In this document: positions 47,909-59,169 of the stretch, piece after piece
Position numbering within the stretch: position 1 is the stretch's first letter
Layout: every line of letters starts with the position of its first letter
Assembly (NCBI GenBank): GCA_947034895.1
Contig: OX344761.1
Span: forward strand, 79,377,839-79,441,838
Direction of reading: 5' to 3'
Source of the DNA: Rhytidiadelphus loreus
Lineage: Eukaryota; Streptophyta; Bryopsida; Hypnales; Hylocomiaceae
DNA length: 64,000 nt
Notes under the pieces: generated by a model
The model's input: only the letters and a program-made list of their open reading frames with translations
The model's database searches: none
What the model was told of the DNA's origin: nothing
Position numbers and translations under genes: made by a program

Positions 47909-49044
47909 TATGTAGGATCAATTGGTCCCACTTTGTAGGACCGAAATTGCCATCTACATTTTCTGCACATTTCCAAAATTAATTATGTATGTAGGATCAA
48001 TTGGTCCTACTTTGTAGGACCAATAGGGTGAAAACACAAGAATTTTACCACACGGGAAAAAGTGGAATTTTATTATTTTGCCACACATGATAAAATTTAC
48101 AAATTGTGAATTTTGCACCCTTCCTCGTTGAGGGCTTTCTAATGATACCAAGAACATGATTGGGGGATGTATGATTTAGGAGATCTCAATGTAACAAACA
48201 AACAAACAACCTAACTAACATGTTGCTTGTCCCTAATTTTATCCTTAGGAAATAAGTTGGAATTTTTTATTAGTCACCCATGATAAATATTAAAAAATTT
48301 GAATTCATATTTGCAATTAGAGACCCCAAATTAGCTATGAGAGGTGTAGAAGATAAATCAATCAAGCACAAAATAGGGGGTCTTTTTGTTACTTGCACCT
48401 TTAGAATGACTTTGGGAGGACAAGCAAGGGGGATGGTACACCCAAGCCTTTTGAAAGAAAGAGGATTCTAACACACCAAAGAACGTGACATTTGGATGTC
48501 ATATGCAAAAGTTATGAAGCCAAAACAAAGTTGGGTTCTACAACATTTTTTCCCACATAGGTAGAAAATGTAGGACACTAAAACCATCCCACGAAGTAAA
48601 ACTATCAGGGTGAATTTTGTGTTCTATGGGATAAAAGTAAATAAAGAGCTCCCTATTTTGTGTTGTGTTTAGGGTATGCTCCTATCTTCACCTAACTAAT
48701 TTGGGGTCTCTAATTGCTAATAGTTCTTATAACTTGTATATATACATTGCATGGATTTTGCAAAAACAATGGCTAAATAATCAAATTGCTCACTATTAGT
48801 TGCTATAGTAGCTATGGTAGTCCAATGGCTATTGAACTAAAATTGCACTTTCAGTGAACATGTGCAAATAAAGAAATTATTACTCAAATGATCATTTTGT
48901 AACAAGTATTATAATGAATTCTTACAAAATGAAGAACGAATAAATTCTCAACTAGAAACTTTAATGTTTACATGAGCTATATTTTCTTTCTTAAAATTTG
49001 AATAACAAGTTGCATTCCCAAGATTTAGGGATTTAAATACCTTC

Positions 49045-49341
49045 CATTAGAGGGGATTTGAGGGCAAAAATAGCCCATTTCAGGCATATTCCTAATGATG
49101 TTCCCATGACAATAAAAGAACACGGCATGGTCAATTTTTTTTAAAATTAAAATTAAAAAATTAAAAAATACAAAAATAAGTTGAAAAAAAAGTTTCTTTT
49201 TTCTTTCTTTTTAAAAAAAATGACATAGCACTATCGCCACCACGTTGGACTACATAGCTGGCAACATTCCCAACACGGTCAGGACACATCTCAAGGCCGT
49301 GAACTCATAGACTTCCGGAGACCTCAAATATCTTTCTAATG
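49045..49341. mobile_element. CATTAG-ended MITE with AT-rich core, second copy (297 bp)
   Basis: Left end CATTAGAGGGGATTTGAGGG; right end complement CATTAGAAAGATATTTGAGG. It has the same layout as 46500-46792, with GGCATATTCC, an A/T core and ATGACATAGCACTATCGCCA after it. Confidence 0.68.
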
Positions 49342-49929
49342 TCTTAAAACTATTTCAAATTCGCTTTGTCTAGAAATTGAATGTGAAATCAAATCCTAAA
49401 TGAAATGGAAAAGTGTGCATAAGATGAATTTTCAGTACCATTATTAGAGTACCTTTAGATCCAATTTTGAAAATTTTCTAAGTATAGATTTAAAATGTCA
49501 AGAACATTGTTTGAAATTATTTCATTTTTTTAATTATGAAAATATATAATTTAATTAATTTTTTAAAAATTTAATTGGAAAAATTACTATTGCTATTACA
49601 TATTACTATTATCCAAAAATGTGAAATGAATGAGATTAAAAGTTTCGCCTTCTATATTAATTCAAATACTATAGTGTTTGCACAATGTAGTGGTAATGCC
49701 AAGCATTGAGTATAAATTATATTTAAGATTAGGAAAAAGGTCTCAATCAAGAAAAAATCAAGAAAATTGGTTCCAAACTTGCAATGTATTTCATTGGCAT
49801 GTACACAAATACTTGCACATTAATCGAAGGGTTCATAAACGGGATGGAAACCTCTTCTTTTCACATAGGCCATAAACATTAGTTTGTAAAGGGATTCTTG
49901 GATTCAAATAGAAATAAATTGCATATGTA

Positions 49930-50288
49930 AGGTAGCCACCTCATTCCGACCACTTAAGCAATTTACTGTATTTTCAGTATGCATTTGGTGAGGAGAAAAA
50001 TCCCCTTTGAGAGAAATAGATTTAAGGAGGATTTTTTTTCAGTAAAGATTATATTCAACCCATTCTTGTTGTATAGGGCACTGCATTTCCAACCATAGGC
50101 TAATTACAAAATTGACCATGTTTCAAAGTAGGTGATAATTGTGTCTTCAAATGTACATCTTGTGATCATTGTATACATTCAGTGTACACCTCCCCGACAT
50201 TTATGTTACATGAGCTATCACAAATGATCGGAAACAAAGTAGTCTAACTAGGAGAAATAGGTCGTGGTGGGAAAGAGGTTGGCTACCT
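49930..50288. mobile_element. 359-bp MITE with AAGGTAGCCA ends, uninterrupted copy
   Basis: Left end AGGTAGCCACCTCATTCC after TA (49928-49929); right end GAGGTTGGCTACCT before TA (50289-50290). It is the intact counterpart of the split element at 10908-12279 and shows what that site looked like before the inner insertion. Confidence 0.78.
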
Positions 50289-50426
50289 TAACAATGTGAT
50301 TATAGAAAAGCCACCAATTAGCCTAATGACATTGAACTGGATCAAATATCTTGACAGAAAATCAAGAATCCATCAAAGAAAACAAGCAATAAGTAAAATA
50401 AAGAGGTAACTTACTGCAAAGGAGTA

Positions 50427-50964
50427 AGGTAAACTATCCCATTACAAAATAGGAAGCTTGAATGTTAGAGAGTCATTTAGAATCGCTCATGTAGACTCAC
50501 ATGTCATGGACTTGAGGTGGTCTTCAAACGGACCTTCTACTGTCATTGAATGGATCAATAAAAAAATATTATTTATTGTAAGAGCCAATCATTCGCTTTG
50601 CTTTCTCCATTTTTCTCTAAAAGCTGTAAGTAAATGATTTATGGAAGACCTATGGTTAGAAATAGGGACCTATGACTCATCTTGTTTGAAAATTCATAAG
50701 TAATTCAAAAATGCTTCAAAAAATACAAAACGACTTGGATTACAATCATAATCTATTTTTCTTTGTCTGAAAAATGAGCTAAAAATAATCCCATACAAGA
50801 AACAACCTGAAAAAGGCAAACCAGCCCTTAGATGCATGCTTTAAGAGCCTCCTATCTTAAATGGGAGCAAGCCCATTGTGGGCAAAATTCTAATGTACAC
50901 CACCATTAAAACTTTACCCACAATGGGCTTGCTCCCATTTATTTAGTAATGGAGTAGTTTACCT
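50427..50964. mobile_element. Composite element: outer AAGGTAAAC ends enclosing a 409-bp MITE and a perfect hairpin
   Basis: The outer ends are AGGTAAACTATCCCATTA at the left and its near-complement TAATGGAGTAGTTTACCT at the right (one or two mismatches), next to TA. Inside, 50449-50857 is a reverse copy of the 411-bp MITE (AAGAGCCAATCATTCGC, GACCTATGGTTAGAAATAGG). The rest is the hairpin at 50859-50940. Confidence 0.6.
50859..50940. repeat. Perfect hairpin, 24-bp arms and 34-nt loop
   Basis: AAATGGGAGCAAGCCCATTG plus TGGG (50859-50882) is exactly complementary to 50917-50940. It lies inside the composite element 50427-50964. Confidence 0.9.
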
Positions 50965-50969
50965 TATAA

Positions 50970-53093
50970 CACAAACACTTAAACTTAGTAGCAATCACTT
51001 ATAGTAAAAGCACCCATAATTGACCAAATAAGCAATTGGGGACATGATGTGGAGTGTAGTAAGGTGAAGGAAATATTTCCACAGGTGCATAGATAGAAAT
51101 GAAGGGGATTGCCAAAATTTGATAATTTTCTTGCTTGAACTGAAATTATTGTGAATTTTGGAAGGCAAAAGTTGGTCTGGATCCATGTTCAATGTGTGGA
51201 CTATTCCAAAACCACTCATTTCAGAGACTACTTCTTGTTCACTTTGGCACTCCAAACTAAATAGATGTGTCATGAAAAGAATGGAGGAATTGATGGTAGG
51301 AAATCAAGAACTCATGTTTGGAACTTAGCCCCATAGTCTCTTGAATTTAAAACACTCTATTAATTGCTGATGGGGCTCCGGTTGGTGATGGGTGGTTTAA
51401 CCTTATGTATGAATTTTGTTGTCAGTAGATTGAGATTGAAGAAAAGCACAATCATGATGCAAATGGAGACTTATGCATGGCAGAAGAGCATTGCATCAGA
51501 ATGAATCAATGCAATGACCTTCAAAATAAACATTCACTATTGATTGAACTAAGTTGAGTGAAATCTTTGCACACCTTCAACAAATGCTTATGTAACATCA
51601 ACAAAAATATTTACAGTACGTGTAAATGACACACATGCAAAGCTTGGTCCACTGTTAATGCTAATCTAACCCTAACCAGCAATGGACTCTGACTATCTCC
51701 TCATTTAGGCATTTAGATTGTTAATCCCTTGCAACAGTCCACACTGACTGTACTCTGAAAATTGAGATTAGATGCTCATAAATGAAATCCCAAAGTCTGG
51801 ATAATTCATAATCATGTAGACACAGGAAATGAGCACCACATTATCACCAGAAATTAAGATATCTTAATGTGCAATTATTATCATGTTCATAGTTGCACTT
51901 ATTGACTAAAGATCTTCACTCTAACCTTTCAATCGAACCTTGGCGTTCTAAGTTATATCATGCAATTGGAAAAAAAGTCATGATCTTGTTTGTGAGATCA
52001 TGTGTTTCAATGCAATGCAAACCTATAGAAAAGGAGTCCTTGTTTACCTAAAATTTAAAAGATGTACTTGAACAAATTAACAAGGATCCTAAAAGTTGGG
52101 GTTTCATTGTCCCAAATTGCTTATCTCCTTTATCTCAAACTTGATTTTAGGGTTGAAGATTATTTCTTTTGTTCTTGACATTAACAAATGAAATGAAGAA
52201 CAAGAAGTCTAGTTATACACTTTACATATTAAAAAATTCTAAAAATTAAAATTATTATACCAAGTGGGTGAAAGACCAAAAGATATTGAACTTTTCATTG
52301 AATCTATTGAATTCCAAGCCGATATTGTGCAAATCCAAACACATGGAGAGTAAGCAAGGTAGTTCCATAGAAAAGTCTTTCTTCTCTATATATCCTATCT
52401 TTATTATCTATATCTATTGCAACCTTCTATTTTCAAATCTTTCTTTAATTACAATTAATAGCCATGTCCACTTGTTTTGCACTTCACATTAGAATCATTT
52501 GATTTTAACATACATTAAAAAAATCATTGCAAAATCCTTAATACTTTCATTACTACAAGAAAAGACAAACATTATGGGATGGAAGGAATATACATAAAGA
52601 TTTTAGACTTGCTTTGAATAAGAATATTTTGAAGTAGTTTTGGGCCTAAAAATACACATTATTTTAGGGATCAATGGAAAAAATTAAAGAATGATCATTT
52701 TGTAATATCTTTTTTGGTCTCCACATGCATACCAACGAGGCAAGCATTCTTTTTGCATTCTTGAAAAGGAGACCTATGCAATTAAATTTTTTGTCTTATA
52801 TGTCTCCTCAACCAACTCCAATCCTTCAATTAACTAATAAGTCCTTCTACAAAACATTTAACAAAGTATAATACCTTCCTAGCATGGGGACGACCATTGT
52901 TTGATTATACAATGTTATATATATAATAGATGATAATCATCAAAATTAACAAGGATAATAAAAATATATAGATGAAAAGTGATTTCCATCCTCAAACGGA
53001 TGTTGTTATTACTACTACAATTTTTTTAATACTTATGAAAAAGACCACACCCACATCCATTTTTTAGGATGACCAACAACTAAGGGTCGCTTT
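50970..53093. other. Intergenic, no gene seen
   Basis: AT-rich. Short frames (for example 50995-51273 minus and 52268-52492 plus) have no domain and no supporting splice structure. Confidence 0.4.
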
Positions 53094-54058
53094 ATACCTA
53101 GAGGCCAGACCAATTTGTTGTGTCAAAGGCCAAAAATCCTCATTTGTGATTAGACAACCCCTTGAAATTGGTCCCAACCCCTTTAAACCTAATGACTAGG
53201 CCAATTGGATTGAATGAACTTTTATTCAAAAAAGATATGATCTGACATGGCTTAAGCTTGTTGAATTAGGAGGCCAATTCTTGGCTTCAAGGCTTATGCT
53301 ACTTTTCAATTGATGCCCAAAAACAAAAGTTATGCCCAAATAAACTCAAAATAGGGGAGAGGGGGCAACCAAAAAAATTCAAAATTCAAATTCAAATTTT
53401 TGAATTTTTGAATTTTTTTTCCCTCATAGATTATGTTTTTGTCTACATGGAAAGCTTGTATTCATTCCATTTGGATTTGTTATAAGAAAGTTATTGACAA
53501 TCTTGTTTTTCGGGCAATTAGAGCATCTTCTTGAAAAAATAACTCGTAGGATTCATTTACGAATGCAATTTTTACAATTTTTCAAGAAAAAATAATTCTA
53601 CATGGTTTAGTTTGCTTGCTAGAACAATCTCACCATTGGGATTAGTATATTTTTAATTCCATTTTAGAGATATTAATAATTTAGATTTTTTTTCTATCTC
53701 ATACCTACTTCTACTTAATAATTTTTTAAAGAATAAAAATGAAGTTTTTTTAAAATTCCCCCCAAGACTCTGAACTCAATTCCCCGCAATAAAGACATAA
53801 AGCTCAAAACTCTACTCAAAATTTGAAATTGCCTTGGCCTCTAGGTGTAAAGTAGTCCCGAAAATTTCAGGCCCTCTTTCTCTCTCTTTTCTAGGTTTCA
53901 TTGAATCACCCCAGCTTCTTGGGAGAATTGACCCCATTGTAATCTTATTCTAATGAGTAGTTGACAATAGCCTCCCGCGAACCCACCCAAAAGGAGCTCA
54001 AATTTTGTGCAATTGGCCTCAATGAAAATTGGCCCGACTTCTAGGTGTAAAGCGACCC
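53094..54058. mobile_element. 965-bp element with about 33-bp imperfect inverted ends
   Basis: The left end AGGGTCGCTTTATACCTAGA continues GGCCAGACCAATT; the right end is its near-complement and finishes GGTGTAAAGCGACCCT. The interior 53330-53760 resembles subfamily B of the TTAA-flanked elements (TTTTTGTCTACATGGAAAGC, CTTGAAAAAATAACT). A partial extra copy of the right end lies at about 53826-53860. No clear target duplication was seen. Confidence 0.55.
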
Positions 54059-54713
54059 TCACTCTGTACATTTTCCACCTTGACGCACCCAGGACCGACC
54101 AAACGACTGACCAACCGACCAAGCTTTTCTTTCTTCCTGTGTGCCTTGTTCCCTCAGCCAGTATGCATTTCCAATAATCAAGTATTTCTATTTATAGTAT
54201 TATATTGAAATAATTTGGAAGAGGTTCCCGGCCTGGCTGGCTATTTCAGTAAGGCTAGATTCCTCACCATGGAAGGAGGACGGAGCAGTGAACTGAAGTG
54301 GCGACATTCTGTTCATCCTGCAACCGACATATTGATACCCTGACATTGTCAGTGCCACAGTACCACGGCCCCAACTGAAGCCAACTGGATCATAAAAAAC
54401 AAGCAAGTAGCTAAGGTTGAGAGCGCCGAAAATGAGGTCACTCTTTCTGTCCCGGGCTCCCGGCTAGGTAGGTGGTGTGAAATATGATTCCCGCCAGTGG
54501 TGGTAAGAATGGTAGAATAGAGAAACCAACGCATTTCAAATTGGGTTTGTAATTTGCAAGTTTGTTTCATAATTTTATGACACTCAAACAATATTCTATG
54601 AATTTTCAAAGTTGAAAGCATGGGTATCTATTCATTCCACTAAACTCCCTTTTTATCCCTCACTACCTAAATTGGGTTGCTCCCAAATACTTTTTGGCCA
54701 AGATAAATCTGGT

Positions 54714-54835
54714 GTGAATTTTGAGGTCATAGTCATAAATTAAACGGTGAATTTTGAGGTCATAGTCATAAATTAAACGGTGAATTTTGAGGTCATAGTC
54801 ATAAATTAAACGGTGAATTTTGAGGTCATAGTCAT
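54714..54835. repeat. 33-bp tandem repeat, about 3.7 copies
   Basis: The unit GTGAATTTTGAGGTCATAGT plus CATAAATTAAACG is repeated without change. Because 33 is a multiple of three, a minus-strand frame (54663-54875) translates it as a repeated 11-residue unit, YDLKIHRLIYD. I see no other support for a gene. Confidence 0.88.
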
Positions 54836-55528
54836 TTTTTTGTCCCTCTGGATGGTGAGGATTAATTGTCACCATTGAAGCATGAAATGCTTCAACTCCC
54901 GTTGGTTGCTCTTACGCACTTGTGATAGTTTTGGGTGAATGAAGGTGGCCATTCAAGGCCCCAATAAATGGAGATAAGGCTTTGAGAAGAAAATAGAAGT
55001 TTGAGTCCCCACTTGGTGGTTGTCCTCATGAGGGAGAAAGATTAGTTTTTCCAAACCTAACTCTAAAGACCACTAATGAACATGAAAAAAAATTGATTCT
55101 TGAAAATATCGGATGAAGGTTTGTCCTAAGTTCAAGAGTTTCCTAATGTAAAAGTAGAGACAATTACTAAACTAACAATGAGAAAAGTCGGAGTAATGTG
55201 AATAGTGGACAATAATCTCCAATGGAGCTAAAAGAATTCCCCCAAAGATTCATTGAAGCTTGCTTTTCAAGTAGAAATTCTATTCAAATGTCCTCAAAAT
55301 TAATATCCTCACATGAGCAATGAATATAGCTTTTTCCAAGCAAACCTTACGCTCCCTCAAATCCATCAAACAAATCTAGGAAACATACCAATCATGTGAT
55401 ACATTGTCATTGGGTTTCAACTTACTAAAAGTCTTTGCACATTGATTGACAATTGGACTCTACCAATGCAAAGTTTAAAATTTGTCATGCTCCTAAAATA
55501 CTCAAATATCATCCGGTGACACGATTAA

Positions 55529-55748
55529 CCCTTAAGTGCTCTAACGTCCATATTTTGGACGATGAACAAAGGGCTTACAGGAGTTGTTTCATCCAACTAC
55601 CTTCTCATTCATCCAATGTAACACTTGATCTTGAAAAGACAACCTTCTTTTATGTCCAGTTTCATGAAATTTTGATAAATGGTATTACTGTACAAAGATA
55701 TAAGTAAAAATGTGTGAAAATTTGAAAAAGGATTGAGGCGTTAAGGAG
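55529..55748. mobile_element. 220-bp TTAA-flanked miniature element, copy 2
   Basis: It begins CCCTTAAGTGCTC after TTAA (55525-55528) and ends GAGGCGTTAAGGAG before TTAA (55749-55752). It aligns along its full length with 20580-20799. A short frame inside (55453-55707) is not a gene. Confidence 0.8.
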
Positions 55749-55830
55749 TTAAACTAATTGTGGGTCTTAAAAATCAATCTAATTCAAGCATGTTCTTTTA
55801 GCTAGTGCCAAATAGAAACTCAAATTATAG

Positions 55831-56055
55831 GATCGGGGTGGATTGACCCCCTCACTCAGCCTTACTAGGGGTGAATGTAAAAAAAAGCCCCCTGTTTTGG
55901 GCCATTCTAGGGTATACTCTTGACCTCCCTAGACTAATCTGGGGTCTCCGATTGCAAAAATGAATTAAAAATTTGCAAAAAAATTCATGTGCAAAAAATA
56001 AATAATTCCAGGGTTTGCCCACAGGGCCGAGCGAGGGGGTCAGTTCACCCTGGCC
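55831..56055. mobile_element. hAT-like MITE, copy 2 (225 bp)
   Basis: Flanked by 8-bp AATTATAG on both sides (55823-55830 and 56056-56063). It aligns end to end with 37614-37842 and 58263-58488, with shared phrases GCCCCCT(A/G)TTTTGGGCC and AATTCCAGGGTTTGCCC. The right arm reads GCCGAGCGAGGGGGTCAG. Confidence 0.88.
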
Positions 56056-56154
56056 AATTATAGTGTGGCAAAGAAGTTTGGGTAAGTTAGACCACCATAC
56101 ATATTGTATGCTTGCCCTTTGCGTAGGAAGAAAGTTTGATACAGGATCCAAGGT

Positions 56155-56400
56155 GTGAAGAAGAAACGGGTTGTATGCAACGACTACAAGCCCCTTGGAA
56201 AGTGTAAGTTGCGGATCCCAGTGACTAGTACTGGGATTGGGATAGGTGATCAGGTGATGATACCTCTGGTACAAGCTCCCTGTGAACAAACAGGGAGCCC
56301 ATGTGTTTGGGCTTTGTACAGCAACCCAGGATGCATTGACCACACCAATCCCTACCGTATTTTCCGTGTTTTTCTTGACAAGCTAGGTTTTGATATTTGA
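56155..56400 (+). other. Unrecognised open frame, 81 codons
   Basis: A frame of less AT-rich composition, starting from a non-ATG codon, contains VCNDYKPLGKCKLRIPVTST and SPCVWALYSNPGCIDHTNPY. The composition is more gene-like than its surroundings, and it could be a fragment of a host or transposon gene. I cannot assign it. The opposite strand is also open (55852-56343). Confidence 0.2.
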
Positions 56401-56948
56401 TGCCAGATCGACTTTGAGATTATTTTCCACAAACCTCCATTTTTCTCTATCCGGAACGGATTTGTCAAATTCTGTGAGTAATTTCTAACAATCTGGTAAG
56501 TCATCATATGAAAAATTTCAAATATGATTTGAATTTCCCTCTGTTTTAGGAATTCAATTTCAACTTGATCAATGAATGGATTTGAGGTAAGGTAACTACA
56601 CCTAAATTCGCACAAACAAGCAATTCAACATGGTTCCCATTATTATATTGATTTTTTGGGTGGGATCTTGTTGGAATTGAAAAGGGGACTTTAGATTCTC
56701 TTATAATGCATTTTTCGGACACCATATGAATAAACTACAAATCCTCGTAGTGGTCAATTTTAGAAAGCAGTCAAAATTAGGTAATATTCATATTCACAAG
56801 AAGAAGGAGGCTCCAGTCTTTGAGGGCAGCCTGCATCATGAGGATGTTGGTTCAAGCCTCAAACAAAAGTTCACCAGGCATGAAGTACATTCTCATCTTT
56901 GAAGTATAGACATATTTAAATTGTTGTAACTGAAAAATACTCATAATG

Positions 56949-57400
56949 GACACTCTGGACCCTCCTCCGTGGCTCCGTGGTGTGGCTGTGTTGGTTGGGG
57001 AGGAATGCATGGGTCTTTAGTCAGGAAGCGTGGACTCAAACCAAGCTGGAGCACCTCATCTGGGAAGCCACCCTTGACCACGGTAGGACGGCATGGCACC
57101 GGACCGCCATCCTGTGTGACAAATACCCGGCCAAGTCTCACAAATTCCTTTGGAAATTTGACAACACTTGGTTTCGCAACCCGTTCTTTGGCAACCGGCA
57201 AGATAGGATCGTTACTTGGAACCTGAAGAAACCCACCTGTGGGTCTTTTATGTAAACTAGTTTTTCGTTTTTCTTTTCTTTGTTTTCTTTTCTCATTCTT
57301 TGGTGTGGTCTCTACATGTTGTCTCCAGGGCTTTGCCCTCGGCTTCCGCCGTTTGTTCTTGGCTCACCTCTTGAAATAAACTCCAGGTTTAAAAATAAAA
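56949..57400 (+). mobile_element. 5'-truncated LINE-like retrotransposon insertion
   Basis: A 16-bp direct repeat, AAAAATACTCATAATG, flanks it (56933-56948 and 57401-57416). The insert ends in an A-rich tail after AATAAACTCCAGG. Its frame 56977-57255 (HLIWEATLDHGRTAWHRTAI, DKYPAKSHKFLWKF) looks like the C-terminal tail of a LINE ORF2 protein, though I base that on general character rather than a specific match. Long target duplication, A-rich 3' end and missing 5' part together are the usual mark of target-primed reverse transcription. Confidence 0.75.
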
Positions 57401-57799
57401 AAAAATACTCATAATGTTATAACAGGTATTGGAAGAGTGCTCTCTTGCCCTAACTTATTAATACCAGTAGATAGATAGAAAGTGAACAAGTGGTATTTGC
57501 ATTTAATACGATCGTGGTTCTCAGTGCTCATCAACGCATCCGTGGCGGATATGCTAATGAGTACGTAGAGTATAAAAGAGATTCTGCAAGATTGGTATAT
57601 GCTCACCTACGAGATTGATTCATAAGTGACCGGAAGTTCAATCGGTGTTATCTGTGAGCGAAAAGAGATATAATTATGCATGGAATCATACAGAGTAAAT
57701 ACTGTAGGATCTGTATCATATGCAGTTTTTCTGTATTGTACAATACACCAGGTAGTCAATGCTTCCATTTCGTATCACCATTCAATCATATTACAAGTG

Positions 57800-57944
57800 A
57801 ATATTTTTTTCATTTGCAGGATATCCAAAGTCAGTACACTCAGAGACAGGGTTCAGATCAATCTGTGGTTTCAAATGCAAGATGAAAAAAAGGCTGCAGA
57901 GACTCCAAAGATGAGAAGAAGAAAAAAAAAAGTCTTGCAGGGAT
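57800..57944 (+). other. Possible orphan terminal exon
   Basis: After a pyrimidine-rich acceptor (TTTTTTTCATTTGCAG) a short frame reads RVQINLWFQMQDEKKAAE and ends with a basic run, PKMRRRKKKVLQG, before a stop. I do not recognise the family. The LWFQ resemblance to a homeodomain helix is too short to trust. No upstream exons could be linked; the LINE-like insertion lies just before. Confidence 0.2.
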
Positions 57945-58262
57945 AAGTTTAGTGACAGGGACATATCAGATAGCCATTCACACCACATGTTTTGATTCCC
58001 GTTTGAGTTTGAATAACGGAGACTTGTACTGTTATGTCATCCACTCCTTAATCTTTAGCTCCAAACCACATATACTACAGTAGGCCACTGATGAGACAGA
58101 GTCAGGTTGACAGTCACTTCACTGCAACAAAAAAGAAGAAGAAGAAAAAAGCTTTCAACAGTCCTTTGGATTTCAAACCTCTTTGGAGATTCAAAATTGA
58201 TTAGATAGGATAGATAGACAGACAGACAGAGATGAACAATGGTTGCTGGGTTTGGTTTGAAT

Positions 58263-58488
58263 GATCAGGGTGGATTGACCCCCTCGCTCGGCCTTACCAG
58301 GAGTGCAAGTAAAAAAAATGCCCCCTATTTTGGGCCATTCAAGGGTAAACTTTTGATCTCACCTAGCTAATTTGGGGTCTCTGATCACAAAAATGAATTC
58401 AAAATTTGCAAAAAAATTCATGTGCAGAAAATAAACAATTCCAGGGTTTGCCCGCAGGGCCGAGCGAGGGGGGCAGTTCTCCCTGGCC
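58263..58488. mobile_element. hAT-like MITE, copy 3 (226 bp)
   Basis: Flanked by 8-bp GTTTGAAT on both sides (58255-58262 and 58489-58496). It has the same ends and interior as the two other copies. The three copies have different target duplications, so they are independent insertions. Confidence 0.88.
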
Positions 58489-58755
58489 GTTTGAATGGGT
58501 AAAAGTTTATGTGTGAGCAGTGGTCCCATATTATAGATTCTGACAAGTAGCTGTAGTTGCTGAACTAGATATATTTTTAACCTTGTCAGGCACATGATCG
58601 TAGGGTTACAGTGAATCTCTATATATACTCCCTCTGTTTATGAATAATACCCATGTTTCCTTTGAAAAACGGAAAGGAAACGGAAAGAAAACACTGGTGT
58701 TACTCATAAACAGGAGTAAGGTAAAAACAGTCCATTGTGGTCAGAATAACTATTA

Positions 58756-59165
58756 AGGTAGGAGGCTCAGAAATGGTGCATCTAAGGGCTGGTCTGCCTT
58801 TTTCATGTATTTCTTTGGACAGGAATATTTTTAGCTCATTTTTCAGACGAAGAGAAATTGATGAGGAATCTAACCCACGTGGTTTCATATTTTTCCAAAG
58901 ATTTTTGAATTACTTATGAATTTTCAAATGAGTTGGGTCATAGGTCCCTATTTGTGACCCTAGATCTTTCATGAATGGTTCACTTGCAATTCTCAATAAA
59001 AATGGAGAAAACAAAGAGAATGATTGGCTCTTGCAATTAATAATGCTTTTTTCCTTGGTTCATTCAATGAATGTACTGGTCAATTTCAGAACTTTAGATG
59101 CACCATTTCACAGCCATTTATAGGAGCCATTCTTAAAACCCGCACTGTTTTACAACCTCCTACCT
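58756..59165. mobile_element. MITE with AAGGTAG ends, 410 bp, copy 2
   Basis: Left end AGGTAGGAGGCTC after TA (58754-58755); right end CCTCCTACCT before TA (59166-59167). It is nearly collinear with 5731-6141. It has the best preserved ends of the family and shows an AGGTAGGAGG inverted repeat. Confidence 0.78.
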
Positions 59166-59169
59166 TATG

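Noticed and set aside
57800..57944. Homeodomain-like NLWFQMQ motif
   Set aside because: Only a few residues match and the conserved asparagine of WFQN is missing, so I do not call a homeobox.
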